Source: Arachnopeziza araneosa
Lineage: Eukaryota; Ascomycota; Leotiomycetes; Helotiales; Arachnopezizaceae
Direction: 5' to 3'
NCBI GenBank assembly: GCA_003988855.1
Contig: QYAI01000086.1
Span: forward strand, 616-64,615
DNA: 64,000 nt
Position numbers and translations under genes: made by a program. How positions within the stretch are numbered: the stretch's first letter is position 1; the number at the start of each line of letters is the position of its first letter. Positions 1 through 12,149 of the stretch are shown here, in pieces. The notes beneath the pieces are model-generated. The model did not search any database. It saw only the letters and a list, made by a program, of their open reading frames with translations, and was not told the DNA's origin.

Positions 1-114
1 TTTAACTGATGAAACAGGGCCTGAGGCCCTGAAACGAGTTAAAACAGAGCCCTAACACGCTCAAGCTATCGCTCTGACTGCAGGCCGTCCTTTTGCAACA
101 CATCCCTTACTGGA

Positions 115-1308
115 CTAACCCGGATGAGATTTCATCTGATCTGAAGCGAAAAATTCAAAACCCGAAGGAAAAATATCAATCGAAAGAGTCGAAGCGGAAC
201 CTGAATCCTGGGACGAAGGGTTGCTACTTTTATTGAACCAACGCAAAAATTGTCTCTGTTCTTTCGTGAATCTCATGTAGCTGTCTAATTTTGGATCATC
301 TGCCGAGTCAGAAGAATCGATATCAAAGACATCTAAATGCACTTCTTCCACACCGAGCCCATTGTCTTGAAATTCTTGACCCCATTTTTTGCATGCACAA
401 AATGGTGGCCCGTACCAACGGTTGGATTGGTCCGGGACATGCTTACTCTCAGTATGATTTCCTCCTCTTTCCCATGCTTCCCATATTGGGTTTAGGGATT
501 TGTCAACCTGACGCCAGGCATTCTCATCATATCCAGGAAGTCAGCATCGCTTGAGTAGCTGTCTGACCTCTATGACTATACCATAGCCCTTTAAGAAGAC
601 CTTTATGCATTCCAGGTGTTAAATTCTCGAGCCATTCGTCTTCGTTATACCCTGTCTTATGCATCCAAATCTGTGCATTTCAGCAATAGGAAGATCTGGC
701 TTCTCTTTCCGGAGAAGATCCTGTACCATGAAATCCATGTTAAACCCACTGTTGGCATCATTCGACTCATCTCTTAGCATCCAGGGACCGTTTGGACCTT
801 GGTCCCATATGGCTGAGTTTTTTCGGGTATAAAAGAGCTTCACGCGTGAAGTGTATCCGTTAAAGCAATAGTGACGAGTGCTCATGCCGCAATTATGGCA
901 CAATACTGTGGGATTTGAATAGCAATTGCTGTCAAAATCTTCATACTCATGCATTTTGCTGTCAGCAACCGGGTCAAAATGGACCGTGTGTAGAAGGTCA
1001 GAAGCTTCAACCACAGGATGATCTATAGCATAGGAAATTAGCGTTGACCTAGTTGAAGGTTGCAAAAAATGTGACGATTAAAATCAGGTTGATTTAGATG
1101 GGCTTATTTAATTGCACACTGGGAAAATGATCCTCTCTGGGCTGAAAAAGACGGAAAATTCTTTGATTGATTTGATCTCAATCAGCGACGGCTTAGAATC
1201 GGCATCTAAATTTTTCGTGCTGTTGGGCTCTTTGACCGCGAATATTTGAGAACGCCTATGAGAATGTAAACCTTGATGGAGAGTTGTATCACCATCATCA
1301 TTATCCAT
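115..1308 (-). pseudogene. APH-like (aminoglycoside phosphotransferase family) gene, damaged
   Basis: Reading leftwards, an exon from the ATG at 1308 joins a second exon near 1045 through a probable GTGCAA..ACTAG intron. Together they give the N-terminal region of fungal APH-type proteins: a CHNCG motif, then a segment like SRVKLFYTRKNSAIWDQGPN and a stretch ending DLPIAEMHRFG. The frame closes at about 619. Other frames at 640-350 carry what looks like the family's C-terminal tail, with segments such as LTPGMHKGLLKGLW, DENAWRQVDKSLNPIWEAW and WYGPPFCACKKWG, ending at 115. The kinase core with its HGD and DxE-type motifs is not visible between the two parts. I infer an internal deletion plus frame breaks. 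It could instead be a short APH-derived protein with unrecognised introns. The family call is from memory of motifs. Confidence 0.5.
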
Positions 1309-1418
1309 CGAGTCTATAATACCTATCTAAGCATGACTGGAAGGCCTAAATATTGTCCGACAAGATACGTCATCAATATCAGATTTCATACTTTAAATGC
1401 ATAACAACCCCTCTACAA

Positions 1419-2511
1419 ATGGCCACAACCTCCCAACCCTCTCAGATCCAAACCTACGAGCTCCTCTCTATCGCCTTCTCCCACTGCAACGAGAAAGCCC
1501 GCTGGGCACTCTCATACTACCAAATCCTCTACACGCAACAGCTCCTCCTCCCATGGTTACACATCATCTCCACGGCCCCCATCGTCTCCAGCGGCCTCAG
1601 TCTACAAGAATCACGAGACCAAGTCTCCTCTCCCTTCTCCACCCCTTGTCTAGCCATCTACTCCTCCGCTGAACCGTCACCACATCAGAAACAAACCCGA
1701 CGACTCATCTCATCGCTCCATGACTCCCACGATATCCTCGTCTACCTCTCAGAGAACTATACTTCACCAGCTCACGTGAATCTGTATCTGTCATGTGGCC
1801 CTGAAAAGACTGTTGAGATACATGCACTTGAGAAGCGGTATGACCAAGGACTTGGCCGCGCTGGCGTGCAGTTCTTCTATCTTGAAATGATGAAGATGAA
1901 CAAGTGGCATGCGATCTTGCCGTTTGCCTTGATGGGGTTTAAGAATGGTGTTGGGCCATTACAGTCCTTGCTTTGGTTTGGACTTTCCCCGTTGCTGGGG
2001 AGGATGATTAAAAGTGTGCTGGGTATGCAATCAGAGACGTATGAGTTGGCTTTAAATACTTGTAGGCAGATTTATAGGGAAGCTTCGGAATGTAAGTTGA
2101 TCTACCATACCCTTTTGGTCTGGGAGATATAACACCCACTTAAAATTCACAACTGACCTAAGTTCAGTACTTGAAGAGGCGCCTTACTTGGCGGGAGACC
2201 ATCTCAGCGCAGCAGACATTACGTTCGCTGGTCTCGTAGGTCCCCTTCTGATTTACCATCGCAAGCTAGCTCACATCCACAGTCCCTTTTCATCCTTGGC
2301 ATCACACATGAAGAAGGCCACCAACTTAATTCCCTTCCTCCAAAAGCTTGGTCGCTTCAAGGCAGAGCTTTTCAAGAGGAATTACGTGCGACCAGGGCTG
2401 GTCAGCATGTGCTACGTCTGTACAAGGAGGAACGGTATTTTGGAAGTCCATTGCCGAGGCAGAAGAAGACTTTCGGCGGTTTGTGGTAATTCTGTAAAGA
2501 GAAGACGGTGA
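1419..2511 (+). CDS. Glutathione S-transferase-like protein, C-terminus frameshifted
   Basis: Exon 1 starts at the ATG at 1419 (MATTSQPSQ) and ends at 2091. The intron 2092-2167 has GTAAGT and TTCAG. Exon 2 resumes in phase as LLEEAPYLAGDHLSAADITF, a typical GST C-terminal helix segment. The N-terminus (ELLSIAFSHCNEKARWALSYY) is a thioredoxin-fold GST start with the SHCNEKARWAL pattern, so glutathione-dependent conjugation is the likely ancestral role. After residue ELFKRNY the annotated frame gives non-homologous basic sequence to 2511. The next frame gives RAGQHVLRLYKEERYFG and stops at 2487-2489, which looks like the true tail. A one-base indel near 2385-2392 is therefore likely, and the last roughly 35 residues are altered. 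The fold core is intact; activity is uncertain. Confidence 0.65.
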
Positions 2512-2519
2512 TTAAGGTT

Positions 2520-2966
2520 GGATGGGACAAACTAACGAGAGCAAATATCCCAAGCACACATTGGTATTTAAGCCAAGTTGGTGTATGGAGTTGATATGAC
2601 TGCTATGAACAGTGGAGTAAGTCCATTGTGATTGGCCTTATCAACAACTACGCAAAGAGAAGAAGGTCTGAGGGAGAGTTTAACAGCGATAAGGACTGTA
2701 CAATAAAGGCGAGGAAGACGGTAAGTTGAGGTCAGAATGAAGGCCTTTATGCTGGTTCTGGATCATAACAAGTCAAATGATTCCGACCTCAGTCAAATGA
2801 AGCGAACCTAACTTCGTATATATTTCCAGTGGCTTATTATACATGTAAGATATACAGTGGTATTCAGAAGCCCAAAATGACCTTCCACCCCTATAAACTC
2901 CCTAAAAACACCTGCCTGTGAAAGCAGCATCTAAACCTCCCTCGCAATCTCAAGCCTCAACCCAAC
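2520..2966. other. Intergenic, convergent 3' ends
   Basis: This separates the GST-like gene from the DUF7726-type gene, which converge here. I see no coding potential. It presumably holds two 3' UTRs. Confidence 0.6.
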
Positions 2967-3957
2967 CTAACAATACGAACGACCATCCATCCGATGCTTG
3001 ACATCAAAGCCACCCTCATCCATATAGTTCCTTTCCATATCCAGCCGATGTTTCGACTTCTCGTCCCCTTCCTTCAATCGCAGCTTCTCAAAGTAGACAT
3101 ACGACGAATAAAACACCGCGCTCGTATTTCCCGCCCCGATGCCCTTCTTCCCAAGAAAGTCATTCAATACCTTCGACTGGATCCTTCTCCCATCACGATA
3201 AGTCTTCGCAATCTCCCTGAGGAACCCCGCCTGCGAAACGCCCGGTTCCGCTAGATGTTTACGGATCTTACTCCGAATCTCGTCACAAGAGTCGAACACC
3301 GGGACCGCGATGGTCTCCTCGCCCTCGAGACTGATCCCCGAGGCGTCGTATTTGCCCCCATCGTCTGACTTCCGGACTTTCTTCACGGTGGGCTTGATCC
3401 CTAATATCTCCCGCTTCTTGAAGAATTGGAACGCTCGTACGTATGTATCGCTCCCGCTGCCATTGGTAGCCCCGCTGTTCCCCATGAATCGTCCGTAGGC
3501 GGGACTGCTGACGCCGAGTTCTCTCTGGAATTGCATTGGTCTCAGCTCGCCAGATGCGAGGAAGATGCGGATCTTTTGGCGCACTTGGTCGCAATCCAAG
3601 TCGATGGTTTCGAGGCGCGGGTCATCATCGTTAATTTCTTCTGCCTTCCGCTTGTTTGGAGGCTACAACAACTCGGTCAGCATGTTCACTCCCAGAAAGA
3701 GAATTGCATACGGTATAAAACGGGCTGGATAATGAAGTTGGGCTGGTTTCTGTGCTGGTGGATTTTGTAAAGCCGGTTATTGCTATCCCAGGTAATGTTA
3801 TGGGTATGGGCGTCATGGAACTCTCTTCCCCCTTGACTGACTTGACGGGCGATACTGGGTTGAGTTTCTCGGGCGATTCGGGGTTGAGAAGACTAATAAT
3901 ATTCGCATTGCTATCGGTTGCCACCAAGGGCTGCCTGGATGTGCTTGGAGGTGCCAT
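2967..3957 (-). CDS. DUF7726-type (homeobox-like helical repeat) protein
   Basis: Exon 1 runs 3957-3712 and exon 2 runs 3662-2967, with a 49-bp GTATGC..TGTAG intron in phase 0. The product is 313 aa. Residues 1-80 are Pro/Ser/Thr-rich and probably disordered. A basic PPNKRKAEE stretch that could be an NLS follows. Two related helical modules come next: DLDCDQVRQKIRIFLASGEL..FQRELGVSSPAYGRFMG, then DSCDEIRSKIRKHLAEPGV..AGFLREIAKTY with KVLNDFLGKKG. This duplicated pattern matches the fungal DUF7726 family, proposed to be homeobox/HTH-like. DNA binding is inference. The upstream ATG at 3990 is disfavoured because MAPPSTS has the better context. Confidence 0.75.
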
Positions 3958-4395
3958 TTCGAGTTGATGTAGGATGTTTACAAAGTGCAATTTGAGGGAC
4001 GAGCGTCAACAATTTTGTCGCGTCGGTTTTCTCGATTGACGTGTTCGTACCTATCATCACCTGATTACTCACAGATCATATTTGTCGAGAACGATTATAT
4101 CGTCAAATTCTTATAGATATTGTCAATTCGAGCACAGTACTCCTCATGATATCTACTATTTATTCATTTACCTCTTTTACGTTCACAGAGGCTAGCGACA
4201 GTACTTGTCTCATCCCAACCAACATTGGTTTCGTACAGCAAGATAAATTTGAGAGAACATCTCTTTCAACCTGACTCTAATGATAGTGAGATCCATATGT
4301 ACCAAATAAAGCAACCATTAAAACTCCAAATACATTCAACAGCTAGTAATAAGGTATCCTCGAGGAAACAGAGCAAATCAGCCAACAGATGTACT
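3958..4395. other. Intergenic spacer
   Basis: AT-rich stretch between the 3' end of the protease gene and the 5' end of the DUF7726-type gene, both on the minus strand. It should hold the promoter of the latter. No gene seen. Confidence 0.55.
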
Positions 4396-6838
4396 CTAAC
4401 CAGAATGTCCACACTCGTTGAACCACGCAGCCTCTTCTTCCCCTGCAGGTTGCTTCGGACTATGGAAAGAACAAATCCACTCTGCACCATCCGTCGACTC
4501 ACTCTCCTCGACGTCAAATCCGAACAACCTATCCCACTGTTGGAACCCGGGGACCAGGTTTGGACTGGGGCGCACTCTCTCCCCATTATACATAGCAAAC
4601 CAAGCTCTCATAAAGTTTACTGCCCAATCATGGAACTTAGGACCTTCTGGCAAACCTCCAGCCCAGAATTCAATGGTCGCTAAAGGGACACCAAAGAGAT
4701 AGTGACCTGTCTCTCTCCACCATCCCATGCTTGTGGGAACATCGGAGCGTGGTGGGTAGTGCTGATCTCCGTAGATGAAGCCATAACAGTCGAATTGTCG
4801 AGGGGAAAGTTGAGGCGGATAGAGACGTCTCTCCATATCGGTCAAATCAACGGGTTGCGTGAGGTCGTAGATCCAGCGGGTGCGATTGCAGCCTTCAACC
4901 CCGCAGGATACGCCAGTGGAATGGCGGATGAAGCCGTTGTAGTGATTTATAGGGGGGCGGAAGTGCAATGTTGGATCCATAGGAATTATCGAAGCGTCTT
5001 GACTTGGTTTTGAGGGCTTCTGGGTTGAAGGCTGTCGGATTGAAGGTTTTCGAATTGAAGGCTTCCGGATAGAAAACGATGGCTTCAGCAGGTTTTGCTG
5101 TGACTTAGATCCTGATGTTGATAAAGTTTCGGTAATTGTTAGACTTCCTGCATCGCCAGGATCTCCTGACAATCTCTCTGTGCCTGCGATATTTCGCGGG
5201 TTTTCTCGAGATGTGTCGTTTATCGGAAACACAAGCGTCCCATCCTCCGTGACATCGACATAGCCATATTTTGTCAGATCCAATATGGGTATATCCTCTT
5301 CCTCTTGTTTGTCATGGGTGTGGTCATCCGGATCATCATCATCATTGGTGGTATTCATGCCTAAACTTGATAAAAATGTAGCAGGTCTTATGTTGATGGT
5401 TTTGGGATCTTTATCTTCTTCGTCTTCATGAGCATCTTCTTCGTCATTGTCGCTGTCATCTTCGCCACCATTGGAGTCTTCTTCAGCCAGTTCGGCGTAG
5501 GTGGAAGCATCGCGTTGCCTCATGGGAAGCATAGTTCCTTGAGGATTTAATGGATGCATCAATAATGCTCCTTGAACGGGATCGACCAGATCATAGACGT
5601 AATCCCCATGGAAACCTCCATTTTTCATCTCAGCTGCTATCCGTCGTCTTTTCAGACGATCAAGATCTTCTTCTTTATAACAAAGCAAGTTGAATCCAAA
5701 GGCGAGACAAAGGGCACTTGTCAGGGTAAATACCCCACAATTCCACCTATCTTTCTGGTAAGGACCATCAGGGCTGCCATCAGTCTTCAAATATATAGGT
5801 AATGAAGCATCCACTCGATTATTCCACTGTTGATATACAGGCCAGTCCTTTGTTTCTGCAAGATACCCTTCTTCTTGATTTCCAAGCCGAATCTGATATT
5901 GAATGATGGCTTGAATTACCATCAACTCGATGTTATGTTTTTCGGACCCGGTATCTACAACGAATAGAAATTTTTGTGTTGGAGCAATTCCTGGTAACAC
6001 CCAATGCAATCCGCCTGAACTATAAGGACCTCGATGATGTAGAGCAAAAAAATAGTCAAGGTTAAAGAAATCCTGCCCCTTGCACTTAAGACGAGTGAAA
6101 ATTTTCTCAAGGACGCCAGGGCGTGTGTTGCCGCCCGGGAATGGATTATATATTGAGACAAAATCTTCTTGTTCGATGGCTAAACAACTCCTTCGAGGCT
6201 GGCTCTGTACTAATTGAATCGGCGCGAGATTTTTGTAGCCGTATCGAGGACAAAGACTCGAGGGGTTTGCGTATGACCTCACATCTGGAACTTGACTACG
6301 AACTTCATTGACGTACTGACAAATGTACCTAAGATAGGATTTGACAACTAGATCCGGGAAGTTAGCTTTTGGGTTTAAATCCGTCAGATGCAGAAGTTTT
6401 GAGAGCGAGATGCTGTCTCGGGAACAAAAATACAACAGGAATGTAGAGTTCTGGAACCTCACGATCATTTGAGATGTTGGCACCCAGAAAAGGCTCCCCT
6501 TTTTTATCAATGTTCTTATCGATTGCGAGCAATGCAAGGTCACGTACTGAGAACTGCAGGTCATTCGATCTTAGCGTGGGTATAGGTGCAGCGAGTATAT
6601 CTTCAAGATCAGCTTCATGTTTGTAGAGAGTGATAAAATGTTCGCTCCGAAAGTCTACTTTGGCTGCGTATGATTCCAACTTCGAAAGTCTTCTGGCATT
6701 AATCCTGTACCACCTTCGTTTTCCTTCATCAACATTGTTGAATTGCTGCCGTGCAATCTCTCGCAGTTGCTCGTCCGTCAAGTCGGTGCGCTTGTATACT
6801 GAGAAACCAGTCGGTACAACTGGTGGGATCCCACTCAT
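4396..6838 (-). CDS. C48/Ulp1-type cysteine protease domain protein
   Basis: The N-terminal exon (6838 down to about 6463) encodes a charged helical region beginning MSGIPPVVPTG. The long second exon carries a papain-like SUMO-protease core with GGLHWVLPG (His), FLFVVDTGS (Asp) and DRWNCGVFTL (catalytic Cys). The best in-phase junction is a 97-bp intron 6462-6366 (GTGAGG..AAAAG), giving 781 aa; a GTATTT..TTGTCAG intron is also in phase. C-terminal to the protease lie an acidic Asp/Glu tract, a short KPSIRKPSIRQPS repeat, and an unrecognised Trp/Tyr-rich domain (RWIYDLTQPVDLTDMERRL .. FHDWAVNFMRAWF). The likely role is deSUMOylation or a related isopeptidase activity. Such proteases also occur in mobile elements, but I see no transposase partner. 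Confidence 0.7.
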
Positions 6839-7557
6839 CCTCAGATTGTCTTTAGTCAGGCCGTGAAGTTTTGTAATGTGTGTGAAGATATTGGGAAAAT
6901 GCTTAATGTCAAACTCAAGATCTCAGGTAGATCTGAAAACCTCAAGTCATCTCCATGACTTGTATATCTAGAAACAAAGGTAAACAAAACATGATTGATG
7001 AAAACGGCAACAGTCTTGAAAGATAATTCCGGAAGTATGGGTACAAAGCCATGGCTCAAGGATAAAGAACGCCGAAGGGAGATTGGGTCATATACATAGA
7101 ACAGAAAAGACAAAGCCTTTACGTCCGAAAGAATAGAGTGAGCACACTTGAGAGACAGAAGAGGGTTGAAGTGTGGGACGTAGATAAATGATAGACACGT
7201 CTAAGGAAGTCATGGCTTATGTAATTTCACGTGATCATCGCTCATCGCGGGGTCTTGGCCTTTTGTCTCCTTATTTTGTTAGTTACAAGATAGGTAATGT
7301 AGGCAAATTCTACTTGGAGTGATGTTATTCATGAATTTTGAGCTCGAGGTCTTGTATGGATTGGGCATCTTCTATGACATGATTCCAGAACCAGAACACT
7401 CTCAGCTTATTTTCGGCTAATGAATGAAGCCAGATACCCTTAATCTCAATCGTCGGACCACTGTACGCAGTTCCAACCAAAGTCAACGCAACGATATATC
7501 TGTCAATTGCTCATTGCAATCCAGACATGATCACACGGAAACTACACTAAGCATACA
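6839..7557. promoter_or_regulatory. Bidirectional intergenic/promoter region
   Basis: This 719-bp gap separates two divergent starts, the C48 protease (minus) and the glutaminyl cyclase (plus), so both promoters must lie here. No specific motif could be assigned with confidence. Small ORFs inside look like chance. Confidence 0.5.
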
Positions 7558-8714
7558 ATGCAGTGGCCACGCCTGCCAGCCGTGCTATGGGCTTGTGTCC
7601 TGCTCAAAGTTAACGCTTACACCCCTCTATCTGACCAGACACTGCAAAGACTCCCCTCCGCCGGCGCAGACTTCGATGTCAAGATAGGATCCATTCTATC
7701 ACCAATTCTGATTCCTCGAGTATCAGGAACTGAAGGCTCCCAGATCGTGCAACGCCATTTCGTGGACTGGTTCAGCACACATCTCCCTAAATGGACTATA
7801 GATTTCCAGAACTCGACTTCCACGACTCCCGTCACAGGATCAAAGCAAATCCCATTTGCAAATATTATAATTACACGCGATCCGCCGTGGACAAAGGCTG
7901 GAGATGTGGGAAGATTGGCACTGGTTGCGCATTATGATTCGAAATACTCCCCTCATGGATTCATTGGAGCTATTGACAGCGCGGCCCCATGCGCTATGAT
8001 TATGCATGCAGCGCGGAGCGTGGATGAGGCTTTAACAAAGAAATGGGCAGCTATAGAGGCAGAAGGACTGGATGAATTAGAAGAGGAGAAGGGCGTTCAG
8101 ATCTTGTTCCTGGATGGAGAAGAGTCGTTCTTGAGCTGGACTGACACGGACTCTTTATATGGCGCGAGGTATGACCCAGAAATACTCCAGGAATTCTTTT
8201 ACTCACAATTCCCAGATCTCTTGCAGAAAACTGGGAAACTAATCCTCACGCCGCAATGTCAACCTACCACAATCCTCTCAACTCCATTAACCTCTTTCTC
8301 CTCCTCGACCTCCTTGGTTCCTCAAAGCCCTCAATACCTTCCTACTTCCAAACCACACACTGGGCCTACAAAAGCCTTGCTACGGTTGAAAGCCGTCTCC
8401 GATCCCTGAATGCCCTGCAAGCCGAAATCAACAGTCCTTTCCTACCAGATTCTCCCAAAGAGCATTTTCGAAGAGGCTTCATGATCCAAGATGACCATAT
8501 CCCATTTATGGCCAGAGGAGTCGAGATTCTACATATTATACCTTCGCAATTTCCACATGTTTGGCACACAATGGACGATACAGGAGAGAATTTGGATATG
8601 CCAACTGTAGAGGACTGGGCGAAAATCGTGACGGGGTTTGTAGGCGAGTGGATGGACCTGGAGGGATATTTCCCCGAGAAGAAGGAATCCACAAGGAAGC
8701 GAGATGAGTTGTGA
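7558..8714 (+). CDS. Secreted glutaminyl-peptide cyclotransferase (M28-fold)
   Basis: Exons are 7558-8168 and 8216-8714 with a 47-bp GTATGA..CCCAG intron. Joining restores SLYGARSLAENWE followed by STYHNPLNSINLFLLLDLLG, a continuous match to the glutaminyl cyclase family, and gives 369 aa. An N-terminal signal peptide (about residues 1-20) precedes the enzyme domain. Zinc-site elements are visible: VAHYDSKYSPHGFIGAIDSA (Asp), LFLDGEESF (Glu) and FPHVWHTMDDTGENLD (His). The enzyme converts N-terminal Gln or Glu of secreted peptides to pyroglutamate. The usual GATDSA is GAIDSA here. A frame change without splicing would stop at 8409, so the intron is required. Confidence 0.88.
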
Positions 8715-9131
8715 GTTTCTTGGTGTGTTTGATGAAAGAAAGCTTACTTTGTATATAGGGATATAAGTTATTTTGATTAGATTATTGATACCATTTTCGA
8801 CTTTGATTTAAAACTCTGGAATTGTAACTTTTATGAAGACATATTTTACTTATATTTAACGAAGCAACAGTTGCGATCTGTAAGTGTATTGAAGAAGATG
8901 AAGTCATCCCAAAACATATTTCGTTTCATCCTCATCCTCTACGATATCAAGGAGAAATAAATCGGATACACATGATTCTTCCAGGAGTTTCAAATTCCAT
9001 TCACTTTGACGTTCTAAGATTCTATGGTTAAAAAGCCTCTATAATCTTTTTGTCCTTGAGATTGAGAATATACTGTCTCTTTCAACTCCAATATAACCTC
9101 GGCTTCTCTACTTTCAAACCCTATCTAACCT
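8715..9131. other. Convergent 3' intergenic region
   Basis: AT-rich spacer between the converging cyclase and CE15 genes. No ORF of interest. Confidence 0.6.
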
Positions 9132-10449
9132 TCAATCTGTCAACCTACCGGGCAAACCTTTTTCCCACTTTCCCAAAGTCAATCTAGGAGTCTTCCAATC
9201 AATCCAAGCGCTCGCATTAAACGTCTCATTCGTCGTCTTGAATACCGTCGTATTGGCTGGAATATCCAGCAAGAATCGATTGAAAAATGCCGTCAACTCG
9301 GGCTGCTGGTCCGATGGGAAAGCACAATGGCTATGATTTCCATCCTGTGTAAATCCCATATGATCCGACACGCCTAAAGCCTGCCAAGCTTTGTGCGCAG
9401 TCTTCATACACCCATAGCTACTCTCCGAACTCAACCACACATACGCCGTATTCTCAATCGACAGCAATGGACGGGGCGCAATCAGCGCAGCGAGCGAATG
9501 ATGATCAAATGGTAACCAAGACGTATTATGCGGAGCAAAAACGTCGAATGCCTCGGCGAACCAAACATTTTCGTTGATGATCTCAGAAGACGTTTGAACC
9601 ACATATCCCTCCGCTTGTTCAGCATCCGACAATCGCCAACAGGCATCACCACCAGATCCTGATTCCTGTGGAATCGTGAGTGCGATCCGATCATCAAACG
9701 CCCCAGCAACGAGCGCTCCTTTCCCGTTACGCGAACATCCCGTTACAGCAATACGTTTGGTGTTTATCATAGCGGGAGGCATCTCTTCTAGGACATCAAT
9801 AATACGACTGACAGCCCAAGCCCACGCTGTCATTGCACTAGCTGTAGCATTGGCGCCGTACAAATCGAAGAAGAGTCCTTGACCACGACTATTTTTATCA
9901 TTCTGTAGGCCAATGAGATCATTGTCCAGGTTTATCGTGACAACGCCCGCTGGCACTGGGATACTGGGAGCTCCATACGCGATGATGGCTGGGAATGGCC
10001 CGGTACCGTTCGCAGGATATTGCAGCGTGGCTGAGAAGCTAATGGTTTTCCCTGCGTGTGTAGCGTTGATGTTCAGGTTGGTGCTGCTGGATGTGTGCCC
10101 AAAAGATGTTGTCGTGCCCTGCGTGATATTCGCTGTGAGAATTTCTGGTCTGGGTGGTAGCCATCCAGATTCATAGCGTTGGATCAGTGCGAATATTTGC
10201 TTCTTGCGACATTCCCAATCTTGGGCTGTGCGCACTTTGCGCCCATCAATGAAGGTGAAGAGGTCCGGGAGTTTGGTGTTGTTTACGAGTTGGAAATCTG
10301 GTGGCATACCGCCTGGCCTGATCAGCTTGGTAGGTGTTTTGTGGCATTGAGAGCTTACACAATGAAGTGTTTGTGAATGGTGAGGATGTAACGAGGGTGT
10401 ACAATGTGCTCGCCATAGCAAGCAACTGCACCAAAGATATCGATTTCAT
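9132..10449 (-). CDS. 4-O-methyl-glucuronoyl methylesterase (CE15)
   Basis: Exon 1 (10449-10359) and exon 2 (10312-9132) are joined by a 46-bp GTAAGC..GCCAG intron in phase 1, giving 423 aa. The start is a signal peptide (MKSISLVQLLAMASTLYTL). The mature protein begins near SLCGMPPDFQLVNNTKLPDL, the usual CE15 N-terminus, without an attached CBM1. Catalytic features are GCSRNGKGA (nucleophile Ser), PQESGSGGD and DGNHSHCAFP (His). The enzyme cleaves ester links between lignin alcohols and glucuronoyl side chains of xylan outside the cell. Several N-glycosylation sequons (NNT, NHS, NAS) are present. It fits a plant-cell-wall-degrading lifestyle together with the AA9 relic at 25 kb. Confidence 0.9.
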
Positions 10450-11840
10450 ACTTCCAACTCTTTAGCAGACACGCTTATTTCCTTGTCAAAGCAAATCGTT
10501 TATGAAAGTATCCAATCGTCTCTGCCCTCCCTTTAAATATCAGGGCACTACCTCACGGCAAGTCACCCGAGTAATGCATATTGGAACCCGTCCGAATCCC
10601 GTTTACCATCTCGAGTTAATAAATCTACATTATGTTTTTCACTCTGCAACAACCTTTATCCGGCCCATAGAGTACACACAAATCGTCGCATCCCAGAATG
10701 GTCTGTTAGGTACACCGTGAACATTCAGCCTCTATTCCAATTATACGGATGCACAGGAGCACGCATGTGCGGGGCGGGTAAACATCAACGGGATGCTAAG
10801 CGAGCGTATTGTGTGGAGAGACTGTGGTGATTTTCCGGGTCGGAGCGATTGCGTGAAGCAATTTCTCCGTTATGAGGGGGTTGGTTGGACAGACGTATGT
10901 TCCGCTGTTCCGAGAATTGGGCGAGGGAAGAGGATGATGCTTGCTGGAGGGATTTTGTTGATCTGCTGAACGGATGGGGAGGAGTCTCAGATTTAGTGGC
11001 TGCGAACGTCATACACTTGATCATGTTTGGCGGTTTAGGCCGCGATAGCATGAATTGATCTGATTTGGATTGGAGTAGGGTCGTAATTGGATGTTGGCTG
11101 GGACGAATGCGGAATTCTATACTTTTCGTGCCTGCTAGAGTTACATTCGGAAAGCCGGCCGTAAAGGAGAAATGGAAGGATGTATAAAATTAGCAAGAGA
11201 GAAGTTGGGTTAGAGTTGTAGATGGATGTTAGATGGGACGGATTTGGGATATTGCATCTTCCAGCGTGCAAGGTGTTAGATTGGAAAAGCTTGGCCTTGA
11301 GGGGGAACGGGGAGGAAGTAGGTACAAATGAGGGGAAACGAACCGAACCGCTGTTCCGCAGGCACTTGGCTAACACCTTGTCGTTCTGAGACTTGACACT
11401 TGAATGGCGGTACTTAAGTTCCAAGTGAGCGCGAATATCGAGAGCTGAAAATATAAGATATGACTCGACAGATTAATATTCTAGTCTCCTTCAGTTCAGA
11501 GAAGTATTCAAATAAGAACTGAATCTACACTCACTGGATTAATTTTTTGGGTATATTTACTTTCTTATTTCAAAGAGTTTTGGGCTCATAATGTACTCGC
11601 CAATACTTGTACGGACCATTCAGATTTGCAAAGAAGCCATCTGCTTTCAAGTCCAGATCTCACAGTGAAGATTCATAGCGCAATGCTAATATCGAAATGG
11701 GTTAACTATGTGAATATTAACTCCCAAGAACTATATTAAAGAATTGGAGTTAAAAAATTCGCCTCTCTTGAAGCTTAGAAAGTTTTGCCAAAATATCCTA
11801 GATATCAAATACCAATTACTTGGAACGGCCACCCGACAAC
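10450..11840. other. Intergenic region with a diverged local duplication
   Basis: No supported gene. It contains the promoter side of the CE15 gene and the 5' flank of the first MGIGG-family gene. Two stretches, about 11063-11150 and 11200-11285, align loosely (shared elements such as ATTGGATGTT/ATGGATGTTA and GGGACGA/GGGACGG), suggesting an old tandem duplication. Minus-strand ORFs here have no recognisable product. Confidence 0.4.
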
Positions 11841-12149
11841 ATGCTCGGCAATTTGTTCCTTTCTTCTATGGGTATCGGCGGGAGTGGAGCTGGGAATCGT
11901 AACTTGGGTAGTTTCTTTCCGTGCCTCAGAAATAACGCTTTCAACGCAGGTCTCAACTCTCTTCCCCAGCACAGGATGTATCGCCACAGCAACCAGATCA
12001 GTCATTGGCAGCGGGGAGTTCAGAATGGAAACTTTAGTGCGGGATTAGCGGTAATACCGGGGCAGAGAATGTATCGAAACCCGGACCGCATTCAGAATTG
12101 GATTTGGGATGCGCAGTGGGAACAGCGGAGGCAGGCTCATTTTGGGTAG
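11841..12149 (+). CDS. MGIGG-family small protein, copy 1
   Basis: A single-exon 102-aa protein starting MLGNLFLSSMGIGGSGAGN. I chose the ATG at 11841 over the one at 11820 because it aligns with the starts of the two paralogues at 16252 and 16738. The shared core is MGIGG..GNR(S/N)L(G/D)S..PC, followed by two copies of a roughly 28-residue unit: FNAGLNSLPQHRMYRHSNQI, then FSAGLAVIPGQRMYRNPDRI, each ending in xxW. There is no signal peptide or membrane segment. Function is unknown and I recognise no named domain. The repeated Arg/Tyr/His/Trp pattern suggests a small helical repeat. Confidence 0.65.
   Translation: MLGNLFLSSMGIGGSGAGNRNLGSFFPCLRNNAFNAGLNSLPQHRMYRHSNQISHWQRGVQNGNFSAGLAVIPGQRMYRNPDRIQNWIWDAQWEQRRQAHFG

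Noticed and set aside
3283..3594. 103-codon minus-strand ORF inside the DUF7726-type gene
   Set aside because: Alternative frame of the real exon.
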